Source of the DNA: Pocillopora verrucosa
Lineage: Eukaryota; Cnidaria; Anthozoa; Scleractinia; Pocilloporidae
Direction of reading: 5' to 3'
DNA length: 64,000 nt
Assembly (NCBI RefSeq): GCF_036669915.1
Contig: NC_089321.1
Span: 2,198,316 to 2,262,315 of the forward strand
This document shows, piece by piece, positions 1 through 10,241 of this stretch (positions are counted from its first letter, which is position 1; each line of letters opens with the position of its first letter). The position numbers were made by a program, and so were the translations under genes. The notes beneath the pieces were generated by a model, which did no database searches, was not told where the DNA came from, and was given only the letters and a program-made list of their open reading frames with translations.

Positions 1-229
1 TGACGAATAAGGAACAGTGCTTGTAGAATGTATTTCATCCATATCTAATGGAACCTTTCATGCAAAGAATACAAAACGACAATGGAACAAAAAGAAGACA
101 CAAATCGAAAGGAAAGAACAGAGAGCGCGATGGAGACTATTTGTAATGTGACCAGGACATATTATTTCTCAGGCTACTTAGAGGAAGGCTTCTAGGGCCT
201 GGGCCTGACCATGCAGTTCATTTTCCAAG

Positions 230-3200
230 ATGGCGGCTCTTTTTGATGGACTGATGTTAAGAAGAATTTTTCTTATGTTTTTCATATTTTCGAGATGTTC
301 GATCGTTTACGGCTGGGATTCTGTAGATTTAGAGTTATTCGACCTTGTAGAAGAAATCAAAGATAATTTTTATGACATACTTGGGCTAAAACAGGTTAGT
401 ATGACGGAATCTTTCTCGTCGGATAAATTCTTAACGATAGCTGGTTAGCTAAAGTTGAATGACTTATTGACCGTAGGTTCAACTTATGGTTGTATTTGTC
501 GAAAGAAAAATATACTCACGGGCTTTCAATGGATAATATATCGAGTTTAGTGTAAGTTCAATTATTGTAACGTAACGCGGATAACTTCTGACAAAGTGTG
601 GTTTTGCACCACTGATCGTACTCAAGGTCTGTTGAGCATATGCTACTTTCCTCTTGGTTAGTCAAGGTGGTAAAATTTCCGCACAGCCCCATACTATTGT
701 AAAACAAATCTGTTTTCCCAATGGCAATGTATTGTTTTTGTCATTGTTTTCTATATCCAAGAACCGAATGCATAATGTGGTATGGGGTTGTGCGGAAATT
801 TTACCCATTTTTATTGTCTGTAACCTTATTGACAATAGTTCTCAACCAATGAGTGAGCAAGAATTTTTGCAGTTATTGGGGAAAAAAAAGGAAATGAAAG
901 TGTGTAACTTATTTATGATCATCAATAAGTTACCAGCTGTCAAAAGGTCAATCAAAATGCGTTGACCTACATTGGATGGAAATTCTACTTCATTGCTTTT
1001 ATCTGAGAATTCTCACTGATTTAATTTTTCCATTTACCTTTAGGATGCAAGCCAAGCAGACATCAGAAGGGCATATCGTAAACTGTCTCTTCAGTTGCAC
1101 CCTGATAAGAACAAAGAACCTGACGCTGAGGTTAAATTCAGGCAGGTGAATAAAAGACAGAAATCTGTTGTTTAGATCCAAAGTAACTTAGTTAACATGT
1201 AGTAGTAATAGATAGCTTACCAAATTGGTCGTCAATAATCCCCTAATTGACATTTTTTCTTTATTCTCATAACCTATCCAGGGTGTGAAATTAATTTTTT
1301 TTTCTAGTAGCCACTTGGCTCCTAAATTTTTCAAAGTGGTAGCCAATTCAAAAAAAGTTGGTCGCCATTTTTAAAGACAAATAAAACCTTTTTTTAATGC
1401 TGCTAGCGTTCTAGATAGACCCTCCAAAATTAAGTTAGGAAAAAGATCTTTAACTTGCTACAAATTGGACACTAGGATGTCCAATTTAATTCACTTTATC
1501 TCTAAGTAAGGTTATGATGAAGCATTCTAGTCACCAATTTGGCGACTAATTTTCAGGATTTGGTTGCCAAAGTGAAAAATTTAGTCGCATTGGCGCCTGT
1601 ATTGGGCGCAATTTCACGCCCTGCTATCTGGTTGATATTTTATTTATGTTGTAAAGAGAAAATTCTTTCTTAGTCACTCATGGAGTGAAAGGGTTTAACT
1701 CCCAGAATTGATTAACATGTAACTTCTCCCTATTATATCCATACATACATCACTTAGCAGACAGCGAGAGAATACTCAAGCTTATCAGGTAGAAGTTGTT
1801 ATCTTGATCTAACACCAAATTCTTGTAATCAATTTTAACAAAAATGTGTAGCATCAAGAGGGGATGATTAACAATCAGATCTTCAGAGTTAACCCTTTAA
1901 TTCCCTGACCAAATTTGTAATTCTCCTTACTGTCAACCATACTATTCTTATAAAGTTAGTTCAGAGAATTAATTGTTGGATCAACTAATCATCCCCAAAT
2001 TAATATTTTTCTTTAGTCTCATCACTTATCTGGTTGTTATTGTATTGATATTGTAAGGAGAAATTCTGTCTTGGTCACTCATGAGAGTTGAAGGGTTAAA
2101 GGGTGAACATTAAATTCTCAGCATCAAAATTATCAGACAGTTGGGGGCGGATTTATTTTTAGACCTCCGAGGAGAAAGGGGTAGACTTCGTAACAAAATC
2201 GGAAATCATGGAATCACGCCCATTGAAAAACATTACACAGGAAAATGCAAATAAGCTAGAAAAGAGAAAGAGAGCATGCATAGCTTCACACAGGCCTGTC
2301 AATCCAACTGTCAATCATGTAATCCCCCATGTACGCCGTGTTCGCAAGTATTGTTTCTTGCTCAGACAACTGAAACATAGGGCTATTCATTGAAGAAGAA
2401 TAAGTAGTGTTATCTTGGTCCTTGCTCTTTACCAACAAAAATGTGAATCTTAAGAGACTGAAGCTGGTGGTGAGCTTTTGCAACCTCTTTCCCAGGTCAT
2501 TGCATCCACAAAGGGTGACGCTTTTCAATGGGCACGATTCCCTAATGGAAAATTTTAAGTCAATTCAAATTATATCATGAGAGAACTATGTGCATGTTTA
2601 CAGACATATATATATCTAAGTATATAGGTTTGCAGTTATAGGAAATACAAAAGCTTTGCTGATTCCAACACCTGCTTTTTTGTTAAATTTAAAACTAGAT
2701 CTTTCGGCTGAAACACCTCATTGATTTAGTCAGGTTCACAGTATTCCCCTGAATGCAGGTTTCATAATTGTCAAATCTCTCCTTGTGATCATCAGCTTGT
2801 TGCAGTATCAGAGGTTCTGAAAGATGAAGAGAAAAGAAAAAGGTAAATACTACAGAGTATATTATGTATTGTGACAATACTATAGAACTTACTTCATAAT
2901 GCTGGGTAAGAGGATGTGATTTGTGTACACTATTTGGTTTTTTATTCTCTGGAACTCTCATGTTTCACATGCAAACTTAGCAATAACCATTAGCTCTTCA
3001 CAGAATGTGATTTTGTGAACTGAGTTGATATATAAATTGGCCACCATGAAGAATTTCTAAAAGTGATGTTTTGAGCATTAGCCCCTTGCCAATTTGCATT
3101 TTCAACTCAGTTGATAAAACCAGGTGACAAAACAATTTTCTTTTAGAAACTTGCCACCTTTATTCTGTAGCTTAGTTGTAGAGCACTAGAGCATGGAAAT

Positions 3201-6200
3201 CTGAAAGTCAACAGTTCAACTTCTAGTGCAAGACTCAGTTTTGTGTTGTTGTCATTGTTGTTCCACACTCACGACAATTTAAATAAAATCTTTCTTTATT
3301 TACTCTTTATACTGTTTTCCATAGATACAATGGCATTCTGCGTGATGGCCTGCCAGATTGGCGACAGCCTGTATTTTACTACAGGAGTGTGCGCAAAATG
3401 GGACTTATTGAATTCACAATCCTTCTCCTTTTGATATTAACCATTGGACACTACATTGTGGCTTGGTCTATTTATTTGGAGAAAAAACTTGAATTGGTAT
3501 GTTCCAGTTGGAAGCTTGTCATCTCTCTTAACCCTTTATACCCTAACATCAACATGCATATTCTCTATACTGTTCTTTAGACATTTCCCAAGGTACTGAC
3601 AAAAAAAATTTGTTTAACAATCCAGAGCTTCTTAAGTTGGTGATCATTTTCTTTAATTCTTGTAACCTTGATATATGATTTAGGGGCAATATGGTCAGGA
3701 GAAACTAGATGCTCGTCATTCTTAGGGTTAAAAAGTCAAAGGAATACTGAATAGGATTTCACTTTGCTTGTACCAAATCCAATTTAAAGTTCTTCTGTGT
3801 GTAATTTATGGTGAGCACCTCTAAACACAGGTTAACAGTGTTAATGGTTTATGAATTGTTTGATATCTTAAGGACACCTGTAGGATGGGTTAATTGCAAT
3901 CAAACAAACATAAATATATTTTCTCTGATATAAACCTTTAGCTAATAAAAAATAAGTAATGTTTCTATAATGGCCACAGTCTGCTTTCTCTGTCCTTAAC
4001 CCCTTCACTCACAAGATCTCACTAGTAGTTCCCCCTTACTGTTTGCCATATAATTGTTACAATATAAGTTTGGAGAGTTTGGCACTGGATCAACCAATAA
4101 TCCACTGATTGATTTTTTTTTTCTTATCACTTGTCTGCTTGAATTTATATCGCAAGGTTAAATTGTACGGAGAAACCTGTCTCAGTCACTCATGGAAGCT
4201 AAAGTGTTACTTTGTGACTTTTGTCATAGTTCAATCAAATCAGGTTCCTAAATGTATGAATTCTGAATTTTTGTTTTGGCTATTCTTTTCTCTACAGGAA
4301 GAGCTCCTATTTTCCAAGAAAAAACGCGAGGACAAGAAACGGAACAAAAAGTTGAAATCCAAACTGAATGATGAAGACATTCCTGATCTTGCAGACATAA
4401 TGGGTGAGACTTGTTGACCAGTTTCATCTGACGGCGTTGTTTTCACTCCTAAAAAAAGACTAGATTTGAATTTAAAGCTCTCATAAATACCACTGTGTTC
4501 TTTACAGTAAGGACGCCCTGAAAAAGGTTAAAAGTTTTCTACAGTTTTCGGATATTTGCTTCCCTATGAACGCAACAATACTCCAAGGTGCACCACAAGG
4601 AGCCAAAGTTTATCCTTGTCTTGATAACATAAAACTACTGGGGATAATGCTACTTCCCTGAAAGTGATGATGGTCTATCACTGGTTACCCGCCTCTCCAC
4701 TTCCCCCCCCCCCCCCCCCGTGCATTTTTCGTAATTTCGAGTGGAAAGTCGCGGTCGCTGATTTTGCCTTTTACAGAAAAAAGAAGATTATCAAATCCCG
4801 CTTTTTGGAAGGGCATTTGAACACAATTTTGGCCCCGTGGGGCGGGCATTTGAACGAACCAATCTTTAACAGTTCAAATGCCCCTGGGTTGCCCCGGGGG
4901 ATGTTGGAGCTTCGAATGGATCGACACGTTACATCTTGAGTCAAACGATAATGCTTCATCATAAACTGTCCTTGTTGTTTCAGTACAAGAGGTTGGTGTG
5001 TCAAAACCCACACTGCGCGATCTGCTGCCATTCAAAATGACGCTCTGGCTGATTGGGTTCTGTACGTCACTGCCTGAGCAATATCGGGCTATGGTGGAAT
5101 ACTTGGAAGAAAGAAGGAAAGAAAAGATTAAGGAAGAGGATGAAGATGACGATGATGATGATGATGAATTGGAAGGTGAGTTGGTTGGTTGTTTTTCTCC
5201 CTGTTAGTGGTATTTCAAATCACCACCCGCAGTCGTGTGATTTGCAAATTACTTTCCTTGCATTTTAAATCCGCAAATTTAAATAGAGCTTCCTTTAAAT
5301 CACTACCGAATTTTTAGAATTGTCATTAGGAAAACAACTCTTAGAGCTACAAAAGGCGCAGAGAAATTTTCTGCACTGTGCAATGTAAATTATTGCAGAA
5401 ATGGCGCTATGAACTTGCCCACGTTTCGGTTTTGTTTTACGAAACGCAGTCTAAAAGCAATGGTCCTTAAGAGACTGGCTGTAATCTTTCCTTGTGATGT
5501 TTTTTTTTCTTGTTTGTTGCATTGATTTCATACTTTCCGCTGCTGTTAATAGTGTTTGTGATGTAGTTTGTGTTGTTGTTGCAATTTAAACAATATTATC
5601 CGGCAAACGTGCAGCCGCTACATTGATTTATTTGTTTTCAGGTTTGTAAGGAGCACGCACAACTTTGAAGTTGAAGCTATTGTGCTATTGCTTCAAGGCC
5701 CCCAAAAAACTTTTAATAATTTTTTTGTATATTAATTGAATTTCGAAGAAAAACCATCAAGACCACGAAGGAGACAGAGAGTAAACATTCCACAGGAAGA
5801 TACAGAAGACAACAGCTGGGAGGGTGCTCCTGTCACCAATGTGTTAAAGATGGCCACAGATAACGGCGACCATTCTGCTGTAACAGAGAAGGTATTGGAT
5901 GCGGTGATCTACTGATTCAACAGCATTGTTAGAGCTTGCAGTTTAGCGTTGTTTTTCTGTTGTTTTTATTAGATGTGTTTGGTCATATTTAAGTTCAGAA
6001 CTAGAAGCGAACATAAGAAAAATTTTCTTAACAAATTCCAGTCATGGCCTGTCTGTTTAGTATAGCGCAAAAGAGAGATTGTTAGTTAACAACTATTCGA
6101 CGAAGTAGAGGTGACTAGTGGTGGATATTTATCGAGCCGCATAGTGGCAAAGGTAATATCAACCGCTAGCCACTGACAGTGAGATGGATAGATGTTTCAA

Positions 6201-8795
6201 CATAAACTTAAATAGTGAGATAATACAGCACAAAAAAATGATTTTAACTTATTTATTCCCGCCTGCAACGATTATGATATTGCTCGGAGGTCAATGGCAA
6301 AGGATATTCGGAGTTTTAGTAGCCAATCAGAGCGCGCCTTCGACGCTAATTACTGTTTTAGAATATACAAATTATTGATATCCTTTCATAAGGTAGAGCC
6401 AACAGTTGAAGCTTATTACGTGCCATTTATAACTGCATTTTTGCAGTATACGCAAGTCTATTATGTTATAGCCTCTCTTTATCGCGTTTGAATAGTAAAC
6501 CCCCAGAAGGTTTTGGTTTCTTTTTGAAGGAAAATTATGCTTCTGAATGAACCCACATTCTGAACCCACGTGAATGTCGTCTCCGTCCCCCACAGAAAAA
6601 AAATGTTACATTATGGCTTTGCGCGGTTTGACAGTCCAAATATAAACCAAACCTTGAAACAAGCTAAAATCTCGGTCACGACCGCCTTCATTTAAAGGAA
6701 AAGAAGCAGTTTATCTGATCTTTTACATTTTTTCCAGTCAGGTGAATGGACAGATCACGAACAATCCCTTCTTACCCGTGCTATGGTGAAATTTCCCGGG
6801 GGGACACCGAACCGTTGGGAAAAAATTGCTGTAGAGATTGGGAGATCAATAGAAGAGGTAAGGAAATGAGAAGTCCCAATAGCCGCTTGAGCCAGTCGGA
6901 GGTTTTGATTATGATGTCATGGCTACAATTTCATTTCATGTCAGCTTAACGTCCTGTTTTCCTGTTGATGCTGCAGGTTACAAAACAAATGAAAAAGTTA
7001 AAACAATCCTATGGAGCACCTACTCATTCATCGAACGCAGGTAGAAGAATTGTACTTGCTACTTAAAATACTTTTATTTAATTATTTCCTTTTTTTCTTC
7101 CCTGTTGTTGTTGTTGTTGTGAGCTAACTTAGCATTCTATTGAACCATTTCGTTTTGGATAAGGTTCTTCTGTTTTATGATATGGAATATATATTTTTAT
7201 ATTGGCAATCACTTTTTTGTTAGTTGTGTCACGTTACCTATTTGTCGACGCGTTTGTGTCAGGGAACCGTTTAAATGAAACGCAAAGTTATTACATTCTC
7301 TTGAAGGTCCAACATACCCAATGCGAGGGCCTATTTTTTTTTCTGAGCCGAACCAAAGGAAATCATATACTGTTTCTGATTCATTTGTTTGTGCGTCTTT
7401 TTTTCTCTCGCGTTTTATAAGGTGAAGGTGACTTAAGTACGTTAGTAATAAACAAGAAAAAGGCAATGGTGAGCGATGAATGCCTGGAGCAAGCTGACGA
7501 ATGCTACAACTTTGGAAGCAACTCAAATCGTCGCCGTAACAAATCGTCGAGAAGTCAACAGACGACAAAGAACGTTGCCGATCGGCCCGTAAGCCAAGTA
7601 TCTGTACCTTCCGTGGTGCGTGACAGGACTTCAGAGCAATCGGATGACGTTACTAAGAAAAACGTGACAGATGATGACATTACTGCGTGGAGTCAGAATC
7701 AGCAGAAACAGTTGGAGATTGCGTTACAGAAGTTTCCGAAGACTGTGGCAGATAGATGGACTTGTATAGCTCAGGCTGTGCCTGGCAAGACTAAGGTGAG
7801 GAAGTAGAACTTGACGTCTTCTTCAAAACCAAAATCAATGCATTCTCAACGGCCAATCACAACAAAGATGGAGATAACGATGAGCCAATCAGAACTCAAA
7901 GTAGAAACCAGCAAATTGTCTCGATTGGTTTTAGACTTCGATTAGTCCCTCCTTTTCGGCGTAATCCGTCGCTCGAGTCAAAAAAAGCAGTGAAAAAGAA
8001 TTGATGTCGGCACGCCGCGGGGAGCTCCAGGAGTGACGTCGCTCGAAAAGTAAGGACCGCGGACTATTTTACAAGAGCCTCACTCATGGAGCTCCTGCGG
8101 CGCATCGACGTCACTCCTAGAGCTCCCCACGGCGCCCTAACATCAATATTTTTCATTGAGTTTCTTGACTCGCGCGACAGACTACGCTGAAGAGGAGGGA
8201 CTGCTCGTAATCAAGATTGGTTTTTAGATTTGTTCTCGGTTGATCGAGAGAGTGGTGCAAGGTTTCAAGACCGATCAAAGAGCGAATCAAAAGAAAAATC
8301 GTAGTAGTCCGAATGATAGCTAGCAGGCCATCATTATTAGCGTTGCAGACTGCGCGGTTCTCCGCCCGCGGGAAGGTTGGAGGCGAGTCAGGGGAAGGTT
8401 TTCCGGAGTGGTAGCACTAATAACGTCATATAATCAAAAGAAAAATTGTTGCTTACCGTTCACAATAGATGTACTGGTTTTCAAAGAGGGTCAAAAGCAT
8501 ACTGTATTTCCTCCAATAAGCGCCCACCCCCTTAGGCAAATACATCAAGCAAGCACCCGCCCCCACCTCCCCTCGAAAAGGCGCCCTAGGCGAGGAAATA
8601 ATCTATTTATTGCACACACAAAAATTATTTTATCAAAATTGAACTTTTTCAATGTCAGCTCAACTTTTCTTTCTGTTTTATTTTACACAGCTTGACACAT
8701 CTAATACCCTTTTTTTGCAGGAAGAATGTATTTTGCGGTACAAATTTCTCGTGGAATGTGTTCGGAAAAAAAAGCTGGCCGGGCAGCAACAGTAA
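230..8795 (+). CDS. DNAJC1: DnaJ homolog subfamily C member 1 (ERdj1/MTJ1-like), 11 exons
   Basis: Exons read from splice sites with consistent phase: 230-394, 1044-1145, 2796-2842, 3325-3496, 4298-4403, 4984-5175, 5749-5891, 6738-6857, 6977-7040, 7422-7795, 8721-8795; 519 aa, close to the vertebrate length of about 550. Residues 1-28 form a signal peptide. A J domain follows (about 45-105) with the HPD triad at 74-76, then the family motif [13 protein letters not shown], one membrane helix (about 133-156), a Lys-rich and Asp/Glu-rich cytosolic segment ([10 protein letters not shown]), and two SANT/Myb domains (about 313-358 and 455-507). In the known family the lumenal J domain stimulates BiP ATPase activity and the cytosolic part contacts ribosomes. 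The start is the ATG in CCAAGATGGCGGC, just before the signal peptide. All expected domains are present. Introns carry several short mobile elements. Confidence 0.93.
669..805. mobile_element. Short MITE-like element with 26-bp inverted ends
   Basis: In DNAJC1 intron 1, the segment starting GGTAAAATTTCCGCACA at 669-694 reappears in inverted orientation at 780-805, with only one or two differences. The arms bracket about 85 bp of unrelated sequence. This is the structure of a small non-autonomous DNA transposon. A target-site duplication is not clear. Confidence 0.7.
1195..1698. repeat. TTAACCC-type element copy, split by an insertion
   Basis: Remnant of the dispersed roughly 210-bp family described at 22772-22982. 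The left part (about 1195-1278) and right part (1624-1698, ending in GTGAAAGGGTTT) match neighbouring regions of intact copies. They are separated by the CAGGG-ended element at 1279-1623. Confidence 0.7.
1279..1623. mobile_element. CAGGG-ended non-autonomous DNA transposon, copy 1
   Basis: Begins CAGGGTGTGAAATTAAT and ends AATTTCACGCCCTG, so the ends are inverted repeats of about 14 bp. It is flanked by a direct CTATC on both sides (1274-1278 and 1624-1628), a probable 5-bp target-site duplication. No coding capacity was seen. The second copy is at 52080-52547. Superfamily not assigned. Confidence 0.8.
1692..1895. repeat. TTAACCC-type element copy
   Basis: Starts GTTTAACTCCCAGAATTG and ends CAGAGTTAACCC. 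It is a diverged copy of the dispersed TTAACCC family, abutting the previous and next copies and sharing terminal bases with them. It contains the subfamily stretch AGAAGTTGTTATCTTGATCT, also seen at the 32027-32632 copy. Confidence 0.7.
1890..2098. repeat. TTAACCC-type element copy
   Basis: TTAACCCTTTAATTCC at the left and GAGTTGAAGGGTTAA at the right. The interior contains GGATCAACTAATCATCCCC and ATTGTAAGGAGAAATTCTG, shared with the copies at 22772, 25504 and 47101. Confidence 0.8.
3165..3290 (+). repeat. Diverged tRNA-derived SINE fragment
   Basis: TAGCTTAGTTGTAGAGCACTAGAGC resembles a tRNA A-box region, followed by a weak B-box-like GTTCAACTTC and the tail ACTCAGTTTTGTG...CCACACTCACGAC. 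This matches the tRNA-like SINE at 49357-49670, but is clearly decayed. Confidence 0.5.
3528..3730. repeat. TTAACCC-type element copy
   Basis: Left end TTAACCCTTTATACCC, right end CATTCTTAGGGTTAA, in DNAJC1 intron 4. The interior (CATATTCTCTATACTGTTCT and AGGAGAAACTAGATGCT) belongs to the subfamily also seen at 30338 and 58762. Confidence 0.8.
3996..4209. repeat. TTAACCC-type element copy
   Basis: TTAACCCCTTCACTCAC at the left and CATGGAAGCTAAAGTGTTA at the right, in DNAJC1 intron 4. Interior matches the 25504 copy (GGATCAACCAATAATCC). Confidence 0.75.
4703..4719 (+). repeat. Poly-C homopolymer (17 C)
   Basis: Uninterrupted run of C in DNAJC1 intron 5. Similar runs lie at 34447-34456, 43674-43688 and 44615-44631, all in introns. 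Confidence 0.95.
4790..4930. repeat. Dispersed repeat with GGGCATTTGAAC motif
   Basis: Contains GGGCATTTGAAC twice, a GC-rich middle, and GGGGGATGTTGGAGCTTCGA. Related sequence occurs at 47740-47935 and 57130-57250, so this is a dispersed repeat of unknown class in DNAJC1 intron 5. Confidence 0.5.
7944..8202. mobile_element. Foldback (long inverted repeat) element, copy 1
   Basis: The left arm (AGTCCCTCCTTTTCGGCGT and onward, about 7944-8050) is imperfectly complementary to the right arm (about 8095-8202, ending GCTGAAGAGGAGGGACT). Both arms carry GGGAGCTC and GACGTC blocks. It lies in the last DNAJC1 intron. A diverged second copy lies at 10017-10241. Confidence 0.75.
8500..8615 (-). repeat. 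Dispersed AAGCGCCC-type repeat
   Basis: TACTGTATTTCCTCCAATAA followed by GCGCCCACCCCC and AGCACCCGCCCCCACC. The reverse complement resembles the GGGCACTTATTT series at 42899-43167. Class unknown. Confidence 0.45.
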
Positions 8796-9469
8796 ATGGA
8801 AATAACTCTTTCAAATTGTGAAATTATTTTTTTCCATTAACTTATCAAAATTTGTAAAGAGAATTCATTAAAATAGATCACTATTAAATTGGTAATTGAA
8901 ACCATAACCATGAAAAAAATCGTATTTCTTCTGTCTTGTTATGTAGGATAAAATCTGGTTGTCTCGTGGTAGTTCTTTTGGATGTCACGCAATGCTCTTA
9001 TTGCATGTTATCTCAAAGAACGCCCTAGAATAAGACCTACATTCTGGTGAGGCTTAGACAATCCTAATCATTCTTCTTGTACGATAAATCAGAATAATTC
9101 TGCTACTTAATGAGTAAAAAAATGACAGAATTAAGACTAACGTTAAAGACCAGCGGGCACAAAAAAGGCCAAATGCACAGGCTACTAATTGATAAAATGC
9201 AACAGAAGATCAGGGGCTTTTATTCACAACCGGCAGAATTTGCTATTTTGTTTTGCCAATATAAGCAAGTCTGTAACGCCTTTCGTTCGTCCAACAAGTT
9301 ATTGAATAAATTCGTTCTTAACTTGTAAAATATCCATGTTGCGCGAGACGTTGACTGAAAATTCTAACCATACACAGGCTCTTTAGACGGCCAATCTCGC
9401 ATCCTTTACAATCATTTTTCGTCGAGCTGTCTAATAATATTCTTTAATTTCTTGGCAGTTCTTAACAAG

Positions 9470-9845
9470 AAGATTATTTTTGAGACAGATGTTTTTCGTC
9501 TTCTCATTAGCGTAGGACAAAGAAAATATTCTGAGTCCTTACGAGGAATCAAATCTCAGGCCGTCAGATTCCGCGCTTCGATGCCCTACTACTGAGCCAA
9601 AGAGACTCTACGGTGTGCGAAGTCCATCACGGAGTTCATATGACAAGCCTCCTGCATACTACTAGGATCAGCAATGTCGATAGCATCATAGAATTGGAGA
9701 GGTGGTAAAGAATTAGAGAAAGATGTCTTTCATCTTGTCATGAGCGTGGGTCGTAAAGGAATCGAACCCCAGACCTTCTGATTCCGCGCTCCGATGCTCT
9801 ACCACTCAGCCGCTTTTTACCGAGCTTAAAAACTTACCATCTCTC
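9470..9845 (-). mobile_element. Dimeric tRNA-derived SINE (minus strand)
   Basis: Read on the minus strand there are two tRNA-like heads, about 9815-9740 and 9610-9540. Each has an A-box-like GGCTCAGTRGTAGRGC and a B-box-like GGTTCGATTCC. Each is followed by a tail with CTTTGTCC, CTCATGACAAGA and ACATCTTTCTC-type motifs. A linker containing TGCTGATCCTAGTA joins the two. The same arrangement occurs at 49357-49670. Confidence 0.75.
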
Positions 9846-10016
9846 TTATTCTAGGATTATTTTTCCGTCTCAAGTTTGTGATGAACTAAATTTTGTAAAG
9901 CGTCACAAATTGCTCTTCGGGCCTAAAATCAATCAATTATTTGTGTTAGTGATCTACGTAACAGCAATTGCACTGTAAAGATGAAGGAATCAATTGATAC
10001 CTAATAAACAACAAGC

Positions 10017-10241
10017 AATCCCTCCTTTTCGACGAAGTCTGTTCAGCGTGTCATAAAAAATAAGTAAACAAAAAATTTTTTTGTAAGCGCGCGCGGAACT
10101 TTGAACGTGAGGCACAAGAGAAGTAGTCAGTTACGTGAGCTTTACGCTCTGGGTTCTGCGCGGCGCACTGACATCAATTTTTTTTCTTTCACCTATTTTT
10201 TTTTCGAAAGGCGCGACAGACTTCGTCGAGAAGCACAGACT
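10017..10241. mobile_element. Foldback element, copy 2 (diverged)
   Basis: Left end ATCCCTCCTTTTCGACGAAG, right end GCGCGACAGACTTCGTCGAG; these ends are partly complementary. The ACTGACATCAATTTTT interior matches the copy at 7944-8202. Confidence 0.6.

Noticed and set aside
9740-9815. Possible tRNA gene on the minus strand
   Set aside because: A- and B-box-like sequences are present, but the anticodon arm does not fold convincingly and the segment recurs with a constant non-tRNA tail, so it is a SINE head.
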